DNA from: Aeromonas sanarellii
Lineage (GTDB): Bacteria; Pseudomonadota; Gammaproteobacteria; Enterobacterales; Aeromonadaceae
NCBI RefSeq assembly: GCF_000820085.1
Contig: NZ_CDBN01000038.1
Location: 62,001-126,000, forward strand
Reading direction: 5' to 3'
DNA length: 64,000 bases
Shown here: positions 26,588 to 38,298 of the stretch, piece after piece
Position numbering within the stretch: the stretch's first letter is position 1
How the letters are laid out: each line of letters starts with the position of its first letter
Translations under genes and position numbers: made by a program
The notes under the pieces: generated by a model
What the model saw: only the letters and a program-made list of their open reading frames with translations
Databases searched by the model: none
Told to the model about the DNA's origin: nothing

Positions 26588-26616
26588 ACTACCGATTATC
26601 TCTTTGAGGTTGCACC

Positions 26617-27291
26617 ATGAAGTACACCCTGACCCGGATTGACCCGGATGCGCCCGTCGAGCGCTACCCCCAGGAACAGCGCCAGACCGTCGATGATCCA
26701 CTGGCGCAGCAAGCGACCCGCGGCATCATGATCGGGCGTCTCGAAGAGGTGCTGCAAGACACCGTCAACTGGGGCCGCAAGAACTCCCTCTGGCCCTACA
26801 ACTTCGGCATCTCCTGCTGCTATGTGGAGATGTGTACCGCCTTCACCTCCCCCCACGACGTGGCCCGTTTCGGTGCCGAAGTCATTCGCGCCTCGCCCCG
26901 TCAGGCGGACTTCATGGTGATCGCCGGTACCCCCTTCATCAAGATGGCCCCCGTCATCCAGCGACTCTATGAGCAGTTGCTCGAACCCAAGTGGGTCATC
27001 TCCATGGGAGCATGCGCCAACTCGGGCGGCATGTATGACATCTACTCGGTCGTTCAGGGTGTCGACAAGTTCCTGCCGGTCGACGTCTACATCCCGGGCT
27101 GCCCGCCCCGTCCCGAGGCCTTCCTGCAGGCCCTGATGCTGTTGCAGGACTCCATCGGCAAGGAGCGCCGTCCCCTCTCCTGGGTGGTCGGCGATCAGGG
27201 GATCTACCGTCCCCAGATGCAGGCCGAGAAGGATCGCAAGCGCGGCGAGCGCATCCAAGTCACCAACCTGCGCACGCCGGATGAGATCTGA
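26617..27291 (+). CDS. nuoB: NADH-quinone oxidoreductase subunit B
   Basis: A 224-residue peripheral-arm subunit that holds cluster N2, the last Fe-S cluster before quinone. The ligands are Cys67 and Cys68 ([10 protein letters not shown]), Cys133 ([10 protein letters not shown]) and Cys162 ([12 protein letters not shown]). nuoCD follows 2 nt after the stop, so the two are tightly coupled. Confidence 0.97.
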   Translation: MKYTLTRIDPDAPVERYPQEQRQTVDDPLAQQATRGIMIGRLEEVLQDTVNWGRKNSLWPYNFGISCCYVEMCTAFTSPHDVARFGAEVIRASPRQADFMVIAGTPFIKMAPVIQRLYEQLLEPKWVISMGACANSGGMYDIYSVVQGVDKFLPVDVYIPGCPPRPEAFLQALMLLQDSIGKERRPLSWVVGDQGIYRPQMQAEKDRKRGERIQVTNLRTPDEI

Positions 27292-27293
27292 CC

Positions 27294-29099
27294 ATGAAAC
27301 TGACTCGAGAATTCCCAAGCAACTACACCATGGCCCAGTGGCAGACCTCAGATCATGGCGATGCCCAGGTGGTCGGCGAGCTGTTCGCCCACTTCGGGGC
27401 CGAACGCTTCACCGTGCAGAGCACCCGCACCGGCGTGCCGGTGATCTGGCTCTCCCGCGAGCTGCTGCTGGACGTGATGGGCTTCCTGAAAAAGCTGCCC
27501 TCCCCCTTCGTGATGCTGTTTGACTTGAGCGCCACCGACGAGCGAATGCGCAGCCATCGCCACGGCCTGCCGGACAGCGACTTCACCGTCTTCTATCACC
27601 TCATCTCCATCGACCGCAACGCCGACGTCATGCTGAAGGTGCCGCTCAAGGAGGGCGATCTGAACCTGCCCACCGTCACGCGCCACTTCCCCAACGCCAA
27701 CTGGTACGAGCGGGAGGTCTGGGATCTGATGGGCATCACCTTCGAGGGTCACCCCCATCTCACCCGCATCATGATGCCCAAGAGCTGGCAGGGCCACCCG
27801 CTGCGCAAGGACTATCCGGCACGGGCTACCGAATTCGACCCCTTCATGCTCGATGCGGTCAAGCAGGATCAGGAGCAGGACAACCTGCTGTTCAAGCCGG
27901 AAGAGTGGGGCATGGCCCGGGGCAACGAGAACGAGGACTACATGTTCCTGAACCTCGGCCCTAACCACCCCTCCGCCCACGGCGCCTTCCGCCTGGTGCT
28001 GCAGCTCGACGGCGAGGAGATCCGCGACTGCGTGCCCGACATCGGCTACCACCACCGCGGCGCCGAGAAGATGGGCGAGCGCCAGTCCTGGCACAGCTAC
28101 ATCCCCTACACCGACCGGGTCGAGTACCTGGGGGGGGTGATGAACAACCTGCCCTATGTGCTGGCGGTCGAGAAGCTGGCAGGCATCAAGGTGCCGGCCC
28201 GGGTCGACATGATCCGGGTCATGATGGCGGAGCTGTTCCGCATCCAGAGCCACTTGCTGTTCCTCGGTACCTACATCCAGGACGTGGGGGCCATGACCCC
28301 GGTCTTCTTCACCTTCACCGACCGGCAGAAGATCTACACCATCATCGAGGCCATCACAGGCGCGCGCATGCACCCGGCCTGGTTCCGCATCGGCGGCGTG
28401 GCCCACGATCTGCCGGTGGGCTGGGCCCGCCTCATCCAGGACAACCTGCTGAGCTGGCTGCCCAAGCGGCTGATGGAGTATGAGAAGGCGGCCATGCGCA
28501 ACAGCATACTGCGCGGCCGTACCATAGGCGTCGCCGCCTACAACACGGCCCAGGCGCTGGCCTGGGGCACCACGGGAGGCGGTCTGCGCGCCACCGGCCT
28601 CAACTTCGACGTGCGCAAATGGCGCCCGTACTCCGGCTACGATCAGTTCGAGTTCGAGGTGCCGGTGGGCGCCAACGGGGATGCCTACGACCGCGCCACC
28701 GTGCGCATCGAGGAGATCCGCCAGAGCCTGCGCATCATAGAGCAGTGCATGAAGAACATGCCGGAAGGGCCGTTCAAGGCGGATCACCCGCTCACCACTC
28801 CGCCCCCCAAGGAGCGCACCCTGCAGGACATCGAGACCCTGATCACCCACTTCCTGCAAGTGTCGTGGGGCCCGGTGATGCCGGCCGCCGAGTCCTTCCA
28901 GATGATAGAGGCGACCAAGGGGATCAACAGCTATTACCTGACCAGCGACGGCTCCACCATGAGCTACCGGACCCGGATCCGCACCCCGAGCTTCGCCCAC
29001 CTGCAGCAGATCCCCTCGGTGATCCGCGGCCAGATGGTGTCGGATCTCATCGTCTACCTGGGCAGTATCGATTTCGTTATGTCAGATGTGGATCGTTGA
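27294..29099 (+). CDS. nuoC: NADH-quinone oxidoreductase fused subunits C and D
   Basis: A 601-residue NuoCD fusion, as in Escherichia coli (often called nuoC or nuoCD). The NuoC part covers about residues 1-190 ([27 protein letters not shown]) and the NuoD part about 210-601 ([33 protein letters not shown]), where the tyrosine/histidine pair that meets ubiquinone resides. Ends in SDVDR with no Fe-S cluster of its own. nuoE follows after 72 nt that contain a GC hairpin. Confidence 0.97.
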   Translation: MKLTREFPSNYTMAQWQTSDHGDAQVVGELFAHFGAERFTVQSTRTGVPVIWLSRELLLDVMGFLKKLPSPFVMLFDLSATDERMRSHRHGLPDSDFTVFYHLISIDRNADVMLKVPLKEGDLNLPTVTRHFPNANWYEREVWDLMGITFEGHPHLTRIMMPKSWQGHPLRKDYPARATEFDPFMLDAVKQDQEQDNLLFKPEEWGMARGNENEDYMFLNLGPNHPSAHGAFRLVLQLDGEEIRDCVPDIGYHHRGAEKMGERQSWHSYIPYTDRVEYLGGVMNNLPYVLAVEKLAGIKVPARVDMIRVMMAELFRIQSHLLFLGTYIQDVGAMTPVFFTFTDRQKIYTIIEAITGARMHPAWFRIGGVAHDLPVGWARLIQDNLLSWLPKRLMEYEKAAMRNSILRGRTIGVAAYNTAQALAWGTTGGGLRATGLNFDVRKWRPYSGYDQFEFEVPVGANGDAYDRATVRIEEIRQSLRIIEQCMKNMPEGPFKADHPLTTPPPKERTLQDIETLITHFLQVSWGPVMPAAESFQMIEATKGINSYYLTSDGSTMSYRTRIRTPSFAHLQQIPSVIRGQMVSDLIVYLGSIDFVMSDVDR

Positions 29100-29106
29100 G
29101 TCCTCT

Positions 29107-29125
29107 CGCCCCGACCGACGGGGCG
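29107..29125 (+). other. GC hairpin in the nuoCD-nuoE gap
   Basis: A 7-bp stem CGCCCCG/CGGGGCG with loop ACCGA lies 7 nt after the nuoCD stop and 46 nt before nuoE. With no T-run it is not a terminator; it may stabilise the upstream mRNA or set a processing point between the nuoA-B-CD and nuoE-N segments. Confidence 0.55.
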
Positions 29126-29171
29126 AAGGGCAAGACGCGCAGTAAAGGGAAAAGCCACAAAAGGTCAAGTC

Positions 29172-29711
29172 ATGAGCCAATGTCAGTGTCACAATAACCA
29201 GACCCCACAAGGGCAAGGGGCATGCAGCAGCAAACAGGGCGATTTCGTCCTGAGCCAGGCTGAACGCGATGCCATCGAACACGAGAAACACCACTACGAA
29301 GATCCCCGTGCCGCCAGCATCGAAGCGCTCAAGATAGTGCAGCAGGCCCGCGGCTGGGTGCCCGACGGCGCCATCCACGCCATCGGTGCCGAACTCGGCA
29401 TCCCCGCCAGCGACGTGGAAGGGGTCGCCACCTTCTACAGCCAGATCTTCCGCCAGCCGGTGGGTCGCCACATCATCCGCGTCTGCGACAGCATGGTCTG
29501 CTATATCAACGGCCACGAGCAGCTGCTGGCCGGTCTGAAAGAGGTCGTCAATCTGGCCCCCGGCCAGACCTCCCCGGACGGCCGTTTCACCCTGCTGCCC
29601 GTCTGCTGTCTCGGCAACTGCGACAAGGGGCCGGCCATCATGATCGATGACGACACCTACGGCGGGCTCGACGCCGTCAGCCTGCTCAAGACCCTGGAGG
29701 CCTACCCATGA
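29172..29711 (+). CDS. nuoE: NADH-quinone oxidoreductase subunit E
   Basis: A 179-residue NADH-module subunit binding the 2Fe-2S cluster N1a. The ligands are in IRVCDSMVC and [12 protein letters not shown]. Residues 30-110 ([37 protein letters not shown]) are typical. The N terminus is unusual: [10 protein letters not shown] with three cysteines and a histidine before residue 20, absent from the Escherichia coli protein. The stop overlaps the start of a mini-ORF (ATGA at 29708) that leads to nuoF. Confidence 0.96.
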   Translation: MSQCQCHNNQTPQGQGACSSKQGDFVLSQAERDAIEHEKHHYEDPRAASIEALKIVQQARGWVPDGAIHAIGAELGIPASDVEGVATFYSQIFRQPVGRHIIRVCDSMVCYINGHEQLLAGLKEVVNLAPGQTSPDGRFTLLPVCCLGNCDKGPAIMIDDDTYGGLDAVSLLKTLEAYP

Positions 29712-29776
29712 GCCTCTCCCGCAGATCAGATACAAGCGGCCAGTTCAAGACCCTGGAGGGCAATCTATGTCCATGA
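29708..29776 (+). other. Mini-ORF in the nuoE-nuoF junction, product of a junction duplication
   Basis: A 22-codon frame whose ATG overlaps the nuoE stop (ATGA) and whose TGA overlaps the second in-frame ATG of nuoF (29773). It begins MSLS, like NuoF (MSMSLQ), and ends [10 protein letters not shown], like the NuoE end (LLKTLEAYP). The DNA agrees: TCAAGACCCTGGAGG occurs at 29686-29700 and again at 29745-29759, and ATGAGCCT at 29708 and 29773. It is thus a tandem duplication of the nuoE end plus nuoF start. Whether it is translated is unknown. Confidence 0.6.
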
Positions 29777-31158
29777 GCCTGCAACCAAACAAGATCCTCG
29801 CCTCCCTCGGCACCGCCAACCGCATCCCTCGCGCCGCCGAGACTCACCCGCTCACCTGGCGCCTGCGGGACGACGGCCAGCCGGTCTGGCTCGAGGAGTA
29901 TCAGGCCAAGCAGGGCTACGAGGCCGCCCGCAAGGCGCTGGGCCAGATGAGCCCTGACGACATTGTCGGCACCGTCAAGGACGCCGGCCTCAAGGGGCGC
30001 GGCGGTGCCGGCTTCTCCACCGGGGTGAAGTGGGGGCTGATGCCCAAGGACGAGAGCATGAACATCCGTTACCTGCTCTGCAACGCCGACGAGATGGAGC
30101 CGAACACCTACAAGGATCGGCTGCTGATGGAGCAGCTGCCCCACCTGCTGATCGAGGGGATGATCATCTCGGCACGGGCCCTCAAGGCCTACCGCGGCTA
30201 CATCTTCCTGCGCGGCGAGTACGTGGATGCCGCCATTCACCTGCGCCGCGCCGTGGAAGAGGCCAAGGCCGCCGGGCTCCTCGGCAAGAACATCCTGGGC
30301 TCGGGCTTTGACTTCGAGCTGTTCGTCCACACCGGCGCCGGCCGCTACATCTGCGGCGAAGAGACGGCGCTTATCAACTCCCTGGAAGGACGCCGCGCCA
30401 ACCCGCGCGCCAAGCCCCCCTTCCCCGCCGTCTCCGGCGTCTGGGGCAAGCCCACCTGCGTCAACAACGTCGAGACCCTGTGCAACGTGCCCGCCATCAT
30501 CGGCAACGGTGTCGAATGGTACAAGGGACTGGCGCTGCCTGGCTCCGAGGATCACGGCACCAAGCTGATGGGCTTCTCCGGCAAGGTGAACAACCCCGGC
30601 CTCTGGGAACTGCCCTTTGGCATCACGGCCCGCGAGCTGTTCGAGCACTATGCCGGCGGCATGAAGCACGGTTATCGCCTGAAAGCCTGGCAGCCTGGCG
30701 GCGCCGGTACCGGCTTCCTGCTGCCCGAGCACCTGGATGCCCAGATGTATGCCGGCGGCATCGGCAAGGTCGGCACCCGGATGGGAACGGGCCTCGCCAT
30801 GGCGGTGGACGACAGCATCAACATGGTGAGCCTCTTGCGCAACATGGAGGAGTTCTTCGCCCGCGAATCCTGCGGCTGGTGCACCCCCTGCCGCGACGGC
30901 CTGCCCTGGAGCGTCAAGCTGCTGCGGGCGCTGGAGCGGGGCGAGGGCCAGCCCGAGGATCTCGCCACCCTGGAGCAGCTGGTCAGTTTCCTCGGCCCGG
31001 GCAAGACCTTCTGTGCCCATGCTCCCGGCGCCGTCGAGCCCCTTGGCAGTGCGATGAAGTACTTCCGGTCCGAATTCGAGGCCGGGGTCAAGGCGCCCCA
31101 CGACAATCACAAGCTGTTCAAGGGTATCCAGCCCAACCTGCTGGGCGAGCGCTGGTAA
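29767..31158 (+). CDS. nuoF: NADH-quinone oxidoreductase subunit F
   Basis: A 463-residue flavoprotein that oxidises NADH with FMN. The FMN/NADH site [16 protein letters not shown] is near residue 77, and the N3 cluster ligands are in [12 protein letters not shown] and the later TFCAHA. It is slightly longer than the Escherichia coli subunit (445). The ATG at 29767 has GGAGG 7 nt upstream; an in-frame ATG at 29773 overlaps the stop of the mini-ORF. nuoG follows after 57 nt. Confidence 0.97.
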   Translation: MSMSLQPNKILASLGTANRIPRAAETHPLTWRLRDDGQPVWLEEYQAKQGYEAARKALGQMSPDDIVGTVKDAGLKGRGGAGFSTGVKWGLMPKDESMNIRYLLCNADEMEPNTYKDRLLMEQLPHLLIEGMIISARALKAYRGYIFLRGEYVDAAIHLRRAVEEAKAAGLLGKNILGSGFDFELFVHTGAGRYICGEETALINSLEGRRANPRAKPPFPAVSGVWGKPTCVNNVETLCNVPAIIGNGVEWYKGLALPGSEDHGTKLMGFSGKVNNPGLWELPFGITARELFEHYAGGMKHGYRLKAWQPGGAGTGFLLPEHLDAQMYAGGIGKVGTRMGTGLAMAVDDSINMVSLLRNMEEFFARESCGWCTPCRDGLPWSVKLLRALERGEGQPEDLATLEQLVSFLGPGKTFCAHAPGAVEPLGSAMKYFRSEFEAGVKAPHDNHKLFKGIQPNLLGERW

Positions 31159-31215
31159 GCGCCAGGACGCATCGGGCAATAGCCGATTTCACAAAACAGG
31201 TTTCAGGGAAGTTGT

Positions 31216-33945
31216 ATGGCAACCATTCATGTAGACGGTAAAGAGTACGAGGTAGACGGGGCAGACAACCTGCTGCAAGCCTGTCTGTCGCTGGGTCTGG
31301 ACGTCCCCTATTTTTGCTGGCACCCGGCGCTGGGTAGCGTCGGTGCCTGCCGCCAGTGCGCGGTCAAACAGTATCAGAATGCCGACGACAAGCGCGGCCG
31401 CTTGGTCATGTCCTGCATGACCCCCTCCACCGATGGCACCTATATCTCCATCGAGGACGAAGAGGCGAAGGAGTTTCGCAAGACGGTGGTGGAGTGGCAG
31501 ATGACCAACCACCCCCACGACTGCCCGGTGTGTGAAGAGGGCGGCGCCTGCCACCTGCAGGACATGACGGTGATGACCGGCCACAACAGCCGCCGCTACC
31601 GTTTCACCAAGCGCACCCACCAGAACCAGGATCTGGGCCCCTTCATCAACCACGAGATGAACCGCTGCATCGCCTGCTACCGCTGCGTGCGCTACTACAA
31701 GGATTACGCCGGCGGCGAGGATCTCGGGGTCTACGGCGCCCACGACAACGTCTACTTCGGCCGGGTCGAGGATGGCACCCTGGAGAGCGAGTTCTCCGGC
31801 AACCTGGTGGAGGTCTGCCCCACCGGCGTCTTCACCGACAAGACCCACTCCGAGCGCTACAACCGCAAGTGGGACATGCAGTTCGCCCCCAGCATCTGCC
31901 AGGGGTGCTCGGTCGGCTGCAACATCAGCCCAGGTGAGCGCTACGGCGAGCTGCGCCGCATCGAAAACCGCTTCCACGGCGCCCTCAACCACTACTTCCT
32001 GTGCGATCGCGGCCGCTTCGGCTACGGTCACGTCAACCTGGCCGACCGCCCCCGCCAGCCCCTCTTGCAAGATGGCGGCGACAAGCTGGCCATCACGGTG
32101 GACGGTGCCCTGAACCGCGCCGCGGACGCCCTGCGCACCGCCTCCGGCGTCATCGGCATCGGCTCGCCCCGGGCGTCGCTTGAGAGCAACTACGCCCTGC
32201 GCGAGCTGGTGGGCGCCGCCAACTTCTACTCTGGTGTTGAGCAGAGCGAGTGGGCCTGCCTGCAGAAGATGCTGCAGATCCTGGAGCAGGGCGGTGTGCG
32301 CACCCCCAGCCTGCGCGACATGGAGGAGGCCGACGCCGTGCTGGTGCTCGGCGAGGACGTCACCCAGACTGCCGCCCGCATCGCCCTGGCCCTGCGCCAG
32401 GCGGTCAAGGGCAAGGGCCGCGAGATCGCCCGCAAGCTGAAGGTGGATCTCTGGCAGGTCGCAGCGGTGCAGACCCTGGCCCAAAACGAGCGCTATCCCC
32501 TGCTCATCACCAGCCTGGACGCCACCCGTCTGGACGACGTGGCGAGCGGCACCCTGCACGCCCCTCACGCGGATCAGGCGCGCCTCGGCTTTGCCATCGC
32601 GCACCTGCTTGACGGCACCGCCCCGGCGCCGACGGATCTCGCCCCCGAGCAGCAGGCCCTGGCCACCCGCTGGGCCGAACTTCTGGGCAGCGCCAGGAAG
32701 CCCCTCATCATCGCAGGCAATGGTGCCCGTTCACTGGCGCTGATCGAGGCGGCCAGCAACATCGCCCGCGCCCTCAAGGGCCGCGGCCAGGCCGTGGAGC
32801 TCGCCCTGGTGGCCCAGGAGGCCAACAGCCTGGGGCTGGCTATGCTGGCCCGGGATGCCGCCCCGCTGGAAAGCGCCCTCGAGCGTATCGAAGGGGAGGA
32901 GCAGCTCGCCCTGGTGGTGCTTGAGAACGATCTCTACCGCCGTGCGCCGCGCAGCCGGGTGGATGCCGCCCTCGAACGCCTGCAGCACCTGCTGCTGGTG
33001 GACCACCAGGACACCCAGACCGCCAAGAAGGCGAGCCTGGTGCTGCCCGCCGCCAGCTTCGCCGAAGGCGACGGGACGCTTATCAACATGGAAGGCCGCG
33101 CTCAGCGCTTCTTCCAGGTCTATTCCCCCGCCTTCTACGACGCCGACATCCAGGTGCGCGAGGGCTGGCGCTGGCTGGCCGCCCTGCAGGGGACGCTGGC
33201 GCGCAAGCCCCTGCGCTGGAGCACCTTCGACGACGTGAGCGCCGAGTGCGCCGCCAGCACCCCGCAGCTCAGCACCATGCGCGAGCCTGCTCCCAACGCC
33301 GGCCTGCGCATCCGCGGCATGAAGCTCGCCCGCGAGCCGCACCGCTACAGCGGCCGCACCTCCATGCTGGCGGATCAGAACGTGAGCGAGCCCCGGGTGG
33401 CGCAGGATCCCGACTCCCCGTTCGCCTTCTCCATGGAAGGCTACGCCGGTGCCCGCCAGCCTCTCTCCCAGGTGCCATTCGCCTGGGCACCGGGCTGGAA
33501 CTCGCCCTCCGCCTGGAACAAGTTCCAGGACGAGGTGGGTGGCAACCTGCGCGCCGGGGATCCCGGCCGTCGCCTGCTGGAGCCGGGCGAGGATAGCCTC
33601 GGCTGGTTCGATGTCATCCCCGCCCCCTTCCACGCCCAGGCAGCCCTGCAGGTGGTGAGTTACGATCAGCTGTTCGGCGGCGAAGAGCTCTCCGCCCGCA
33701 GTCCGGTCATCCAGGCCCGCATGGGCGAGCCCGCCCTGGTGCTGAACCCGGCCGACGCGGCGCGTCTGGCCCTGGGCGCCGGCAGCCAGGTCGCCTTCTC
33801 CTGGGGTGGCAACCACTGGCGCCTGGCCCTGCGCCTGAGCGACAAGCTGGCCCAGGGTCTGGTGGGGCTGCCGCTCGGCGTCAACGGTCTGCCGACCGCG
33901 CTGCACCACGCCCTTCTCGATAACCTGCAGGAGGTGATCGCATGA
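31216..33945 (+). CDS. nuoG: NADH-quinone oxidoreductase subunit G
   Basis: A 909-residue subunit carrying most Fe-S clusters of the NADH module. N1b: [20 protein letters not shown] near residues 34-53; N5: [19 protein letters not shown]4: [12 protein letters not shown] and [10 protein letters not shown]7: [10 protein letters not shown] with the fourth Cys in [11 protein letters not shown], the extra cluster known in Escherichia coli-type enzymes. A molybdopterin-oxidoreductase-like domain without cofactor follows to the C terminus. The stop overlaps the nuoH start by ATGA. Confidence 0.97.
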   Translation: MATIHVDGKEYEVDGADNLLQACLSLGLDVPYFCWHPALGSVGACRQCAVKQYQNADDKRGRLVMSCMTPSTDGTYISIEDEEAKEFRKTVVEWQMTNHPHDCPVCEEGGACHLQDMTVMTGHNSRRYRFTKRTHQNQDLGPFINHEMNRCIACYRCVRYYKDYAGGEDLGVYGAHDNVYFGRVEDGTLESEFSGNLVEVCPTGVFTDKTHSERYNRKWDMQFAPSICQGCSVGCNISPGERYGELRRIENRFHGALNHYFLCDRGRFGYGHVNLADRPRQPLLQDGGDKLAITVDGALNRAADALRTASGVIGIGSPRASLESNYALRELVGAANFYSGVEQSEWACLQKMLQILEQGGVRTPSLRDMEEADAVLVLGEDVTQTAARIALALRQAVKGKGREIARKLKVDLWQVAAVQTLAQNERYPLLITSLDATRLDDVASGTLHAPHADQARLGFAIAHLLDGTAPAPTDLAPEQQALATRWAELLGSARKPLIIAGNGARSLALIEAASNIARALKGRGQAVELALVAQEANSLGLAMLARDAAPLESALERIEGEEQLALVVLENDLYRRAPRSRVDAALERLQHLLLVDHQDTQTAKKASLVLPAASFAEGDGTLINMEGRAQRFFQVYSPAFYDADIQVREGWRWLAALQGTLARKPLRWSTFDDVSAECAASTPQLSTMREPAPNAGLRIRGMKLAREPHRYSGRTSMLADQNVSEPRVAQDPDSPFAFSMEGYAGARQPLSQVPFAWAPGWNSPSAWNKFQDEVGGNLRAGDPGRRLLEPGEDSLGWFDVIPAPFHAQAALQVVSYDQLFGGEELSARSPVIQARMGEPALVLNPADAARLALGAGSQVAFSWGGNHWRLALRLSDKLAQGLVGLPLGVNGLPTALHHALLDNLQEVIA

Positions 33946-34907
33946 GCGATGCGCTGATTGATCTGTTGCTGGAAATCGGCAAGGCCCTGATCGTGCTGGT
34001 GGGGATAGTGGGGGCCGGTGCCTTCATGAGCTTCATCGAGCGCCGTCTGCTGGCACTCTGGCAGGATCGTTACGGCCCCAACCGGGTTGGCCCCTTCGGT
34101 CTGCTGCAGCTGGCGGCCGACATGGTCAAGATGTTCTTCAAGGAAGACTGGATCCCGCCGTTCGCGGATCGCCGGATCTTCGTGCTGGCCCCCATCATCG
34201 CCTTCACCGCCTTCATCCTGGCGTTTGCGGTGGTGCCCATCACCCCCACCTGGGGCGTGGCGGATCTCAACGTGGGCCTGCTCTACATCCTGGCCATCGC
34301 GGGGCTGGCGGTCTACGCCGTGCTGTTCGCCGGCTGGTCGAGCAACAACAAGTACTCATTGCTCGGCAGCCTGCGCGCCTCCGCCCAGACCCTCTCCTAC
34401 GAGGTGTTCCTGGGACTGTCGCTCATGGGCATCGTCATCCAGACCGGCAGCTTCAACCTGCGTGACATCGTCGAGGCCCAGGCCGGCATGTGGAACGTGA
34501 TCCCCCAGATCCTGGGCTTCGTCACCTTCCTGTTCGCCGGGGTCGCCGTCACCCACCGCCACCCGTTCGATCAGCCGGAAGCCGAGCAGGAGCTCGCCGA
34601 CGGCTATCACATCGAGTACGCGGGCATGAAGTGGGGTCTCTTCTTCGTGGGCGAGTACATCGGCATCGTGCTCATCTCCTCCCTCATCGTGACCCTCTTC
34701 TTCGGTGGCTGGCACGGCCCCTGGCTGCCGCCCTTCATCTGGTTCGCCCTGAAAACCGCCTGTTTCATGGTGTTCTTCATCCTGCTGCGGGCCTCCCTGC
34801 CCCGCCCGCGCTTCGACCAGGTGATGTCCTTTGGCTGGAAAGTGTGCCTGCCCCTGACCCTGCTCAACATGCTGGTCACAGGCGCAGTCGTGCTGCTGAA
34901 CATGTAA
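33942..34907 (+). CDS. nuoH: NADH-quinone oxidoreductase subunit H
   Basis: A 321-residue membrane subunit with about eight transmembrane helices that forms the quinone chamber with NuoB and NuoD. Conserved blocks: [20 protein letters not shown] near residue 30, [20 protein letters not shown] near 207, and the charged loops between helices. ATGA overlap with nuoG on one side; on the other the TAA overlaps an ATG that opens a 4-codon frame ending on the nuoI start (TAATG ... CAATGA). Confidence 0.97.
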   Translation: MSDALIDLLLEIGKALIVLVGIVGAGAFMSFIERRLLALWQDRYGPNRVGPFGLLQLAADMVKMFFKEDWIPPFADRRIFVLAPIIAFTAFILAFAVVPITPTWGVADLNVGLLYILAIAGLAVYAVLFAGWSSNNKYSLLGSLRASAQTLSYEVFLGLSLMGIVIQTGSFNLRDIVEAQAGMWNVIPQILGFVTFLFAGVAVTHRHPFDQPEAEQELADGYHIEYAGMKWGLFFVGEYIGIVLISSLIVTLFFGGWHGPWLPPFIWFALKTACFMVFFILLRASLPRPRFDQVMSFGWKVCLPLTLLNMLVTGAVVLLNM

Positions 34908-34917
34908 TGAGGCACCA

Positions 34918-35460
<543 letters not shown>

Positions 35461-35469
35461 GAGTCAATC

Positions 35470-36009
35470 ATGGAACTGGCATTCTATGCCGCGGCCCTGG
35501 TCGCCGTTTACAGCACGCTGCGGGTGATCAGCACCAGCAACCCCATGCACGCGCTGCTCAATCTCATCATCTCCCTCATCGCCGTGGCCATGATCTTCTT
35601 CTGCCTGGGCGCCGCCTTCGCAGGGGCCCTGCAGGTGATCGTCTACGCCGGCGCCATCATGGTGCTGTTCGTGTTCGTGGTGATGATGCTGAACCTGGGC
35701 TCGGCCCAGGATCAGGAGAAGAAGTGGCTCACCCCCACCACCTGGGGCGGCCCCGCCCTGCTCTCCCTCGTCCTCTTGGGTTTCCTGGCCCAGGGCATCC
35801 TCGGGGTGACCGGCGGCACGCTTGGCCAGACCGACGTCAGCGCCAAGGAGGTCGGCATCGCCCTGTTCGGCCCCTACGTGCTGGCGGTGGAGCTCGCCTC
35901 CATCCTGCTGCTGGCGGGCCTGGTCACCGCCTATCACCTGGGCCGCGAGGACAAGAGCGGGGAAGTGCTCTCCGTGCCCCGCACCACACAAGAAGGAGGT
36001 CAGCAATGA
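35470..36009 (+). CDS. nuoJ: NADH-quinone oxidoreductase subunit J
   Basis: A 179-residue membrane subunit with five transmembrane helices. [20 protein letters not shown] at about 60-80 is the helix with the pi-bulge that links quinone reduction to proton pumping. The end, TTQEGGQQ, contains the AAGGAGG that serves the next start. The stop overlaps a mini-ORF start (ATGA at 36006), not the nuoK start. Confidence 0.97.
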   Translation: MELAFYAAALVAVYSTLRVISTSNPMHALLNLIISLIAVAMIFFCLGAAFAGALQVIVYAGAIMVLFVFVVMMLNLGSAQDQEKKWLTPTTWGGPALLSLVLLGFLAQGILGVTGGTLGQTDVSAKEVGIALFGPYVLAVELASILLLAGLVTAYHLGREDKSGEVLSVPRTTQEGGQQ

Positions 36010-36092
36010 GCGGCATTCCCATGGTGATGCATGGCCTGCTGCCGGCGGCCTGCCCCCTTTCCATCCAGCAAGCTCAAGGAGAATGGCGATGA
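36006..36092 (+). other. Mini-ORF between nuoJ and nuoK: relic copy of the nuoK start
   Basis: A 28-codon frame. Its ATG overlaps the nuoJ stop and its TGA overlaps the nuoK ATG (36089), both as ATGA. The first 15 residues, [15 protein letters not shown], copy the NuoK start [14 protein letters not shown]. Four of the five codons after the ATG compared (AGC/AGT, GGC/GGA, ATT/ATA, CCC/CCC, ATG/ATG) are synonymous or identical changes, and none changes the residue. The tail is unrelated to NuoK and ends in a Shine-Dalgarno AAGGAG used by nuoK. Translation is likely from its perfect coupling and strong AAGGAGG; function unknown. Confidence 0.65.
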
Positions 36093-36397
36093 GTGGAATA
36101 CCCATGGAACACGGCCTCCTGCTGGCGGCAATCCTGTTCGCCATCGGCCTGTGCGGCTTGCTGATACGCCGCAACCTGCTGTTTATCCTCATGAGTATCG
36201 AGATCATGATGAATGCGTCCGCCCTGGCGTTCGTGGTGGCGGGCAGCCGCTGGGCCCAGGCCGACGGCCAGATCATGTACATACTGGTGATTTCTCTGGC
36301 GGCAGCGGAGGCCAGCATCGGCCTCGCCCTGTTACTGCTGCTCTATCGTCGTTACCACACCCTGAACGTGGACACTGTGAGCGAGATGCGCGGATGA
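36089..36397 (+). CDS. nuoK: NADH-quinone oxidoreductase subunit K
   Basis: A 102-residue, three-helix antiporter-like (MrpC-related) subunit. The two glutamates needed for proton transfer are in [15 protein letters not shown] (about residue 37) and [12 protein letters not shown] (about 73). I chose the ATG at 36089 with AAGGAG 8 nt upstream; an ATG at 36083 is in frame. Overlaps nuoL by ATGA. Confidence 0.96.
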   Translation: MSGIPMEHGLLLAAILFAIGLCGLLIRRNLLFILMSIEIMMNASALAFVVAGSRWAQADGQIMYILVISLAAAEASIGLALLLLLYRRYHTLNVDTVSEMRG

Positions 36398-38241
36398 GCC
36401 TCCTATACCTGACTTTTCTGTTCCCCCTGTTGGGATGGCTGCTGCTGGCCTTCTCCCTCGGCCGCCTCGGTGAGCGCACCTCGGCGCTCATCGGCGTCGG
36501 CAGCATAGGCCTGTCGGCCCTGACCACTGTCTGGGTCGGGTTCGACTTCCTCAATCACCCGCCGGAAGGTGGCGTCTATACCCAGACCCTGTGGCAGTGG
36601 ATGACGGTGGGCGAGTTCCAGCCCGCCTTCCGCCTCTCCCTGGACGGGCTGTCGCTGACCATGCTGGGGGTGGTGACCGGGGTGGGCTTCTTCATCCACC
36701 TGTTCGCCTCCTGGTACATGCGCGGGGAAGAGGGTTATTCCCGCTTCTTCACCTACACCAACCTCTTCATCGCCAGCATGCTGTTCCTGGTGCTGGCAGA
36801 CGATCTGCTGTTCGTCTACCTGGGGTGGGAAGGGGTGGGCCTGTGCAGCTACCTCCTGATCGGCTTCTACTACCGCAACCCCGCCAACGGGGCGGCCGCC
36901 CTCAAGGCGTTCGTGGTGACCCGGGTCGGTGACGTTTTCCTCGCCATCGGTCTGTTCGTGCTCTACCGCGAGCTCGGCACCCTCAACATCCACGAACTGC
37001 TGGTGCGGGCCCCGGCCATGTTTGCCGAAGGCTCCCCTGCCCTGTCGTTCGCCTGCCTGATGCTGCTCGGCGGCGCGGTCGGCAAGTCCGCCCAGCTGCC
37101 GCTGCAGACCTGGCTGGCGGACGCCATGGCGGGCCCGACCCCGGTCTCCGCGCTGATCCACGCGGCCACCATGGTGACGGCGGGGGTCTACCTCATCGCC
37201 CGCACCCATGGCCTCTTCCTGCTGGCCCCCGAGATCCTGCATCTGGTGGCTCTGGTCGGCGCCATCACGCTGGTGCTGGCAGGCTTCGCGGCCCTGGTGC
37301 AGACCGACATCAAGCGGATCCTGGCCTACTCCACCATGAGCCAGATCGGCTACATGTTCCTGGCCCTGGGTGTCGGTGCCTGGGAAGGGGCCATCTTCCA
37401 CCTGATGACCCACGCCTTCTTCAAGGCACTGCTGTTCCTCTCCGCCGGTGCCGTCATAGTCGCGACCCACCACGAGCAGAACATCTTCAAGATGGGAGGC
37501 CTGCGCAAGAGCCTGCCCCTGGTCTATGCCTGCTTCCTGGTGGGGGGCTCGGCCCTGGCCGCGCTGCCGCTGGTGACCGCCGGCTTCTACAGCAAGGACG
37601 CCATCCTGTGGCAGGTGCAGGCGAGTGGCCAGAGCGCCCTGCTCTGGGCGGGTCTGGGCGGGGCCTTCCTGACCTCCCTCTATACCTTCCGCCTCATCTT
37701 CATCGCCTTCCACGGCAAGGTGCAGACCGAGGCCCACGCCGGTCACGGCCTGGCCCACCAGCTGCCGCTGCTGGTGCTGCTGGTGCTCTCCACCGGGGTC
37801 GGCGCCCTCATCGTGCCGCCCCTGGCCGGGGTACTGCCGGCGGGCCCGGGGGATCATATCGAGGAGGGCCGTCACGCCCTGGAAATCGCCTCCGGCGTCA
37901 TCGCCGTGGCGGGCATAGCGCTGGCCGCCTTCCTGTTCCTCGGTGAGCGTCGTCTGGCCAAGGGGATCGCCGAAAGCGGGCCTGGCCGTCTGCTGAGCAC
38001 CCTCTGGTTCAATGCCTGGGGCTTTGACTGGCTCTATGACCTGGTCTGGGTCAAGCCCTACCTGCTGGCCACCCGGCTGCTCGGCAAGGATCCGCTGGAC
38101 AGGATGATGAACCTGCCGGCCGTGCTGGCACAAGCCGGCCACCAGCTGCTGGCCTGGACCGTCTCCGGCAAGCTGCGCTGGTACGCCGCCTCCATGGGGA
38201 TGGGCGCCGCCCTGATCCTGGCCCTGCTGCTGCTCGGCTGA
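36394..38241 (+). CDS. nuoL: NADH-quinone oxidoreductase subunit L
   Basis: A 615-residue proton-pumping subunit with about 16 helices, including the long lateral helix at the C terminus that clamps the membrane arm. Family blocks: [19 protein letters not shown] (Glu of the channel), [31 protein letters not shown] in overlapping pieces, and [18 protein letters not shown] with the pump lysine. The start overlaps the nuoK stop. A hairpin follows the stop before nuoM. Confidence 0.97.
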   Translation: MSLLYLTFLFPLLGWLLLAFSLGRLGERTSALIGVGSIGLSALTTVWVGFDFLNHPPEGGVYTQTLWQWMTVGEFQPAFRLSLDGLSLTMLGVVTGVGFFIHLFASWYMRGEEGYSRFFTYTNLFIASMLFLVLADDLLFVYLGWEGVGLCSYLLIGFYYRNPANGAAALKAFVVTRVGDVFLAIGLFVLYRELGTLNIHELLVRAPAMFAEGSPALSFACLMLLGGAVGKSAQLPLQTWLADAMAGPTPVSALIHAATMVTAGVYLIARTHGLFLLAPEILHLVALVGAITLVLAGFAALVQTDIKRILAYSTMSQIGYMFLALGVGAWEGAIFHLMTHAFFKALLFLSAGAVIVATHHEQNIFKMGGLRKSLPLVYACFLVGGSALAALPLVTAGFYSKDAILWQVQASGQSALLWAGLGGAFLTSLYTFRLIFIAFHGKVQTEAHAGHGLAHQLPLLVLLVLSTGVGALIVPPLAGVLPAGPGDHIEEGRHALEIASGVIAVAGIALAAFLFLGERRLAKGIAESGPGRLLSTLWFNAWGFDWLYDLVWVKPYLLATRLLGKDPLDRMMNLPAVLAQAGHQLLAWTVSGKLRWYAASMGMGAALILALLLLG

Positions 38242-38244
38242 TCC

Positions 38245-38298
38245 ATGAGCCCAATACTGTGTGGCAGGCCCCGGCCTGCCCGACTAGAACCTAGATGA
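38245..38298 (+). other. Mini-ORF and hairpin in the nuoL-nuoM gap
   Basis: A 17-codon frame starts 3 nt after the nuoL stop and ends in a TGA overlapping the nuoM ATG (38295). Inside it, GGCAGGCC/GGCCTGCC (38263-38280) forms a perfect 8-bp stem with a 2-nt centre. Unlike the other nuo junctions I see no copy of flanking gene sequence, so the frame may be chance and the hairpin the real element. Confidence 0.4.
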
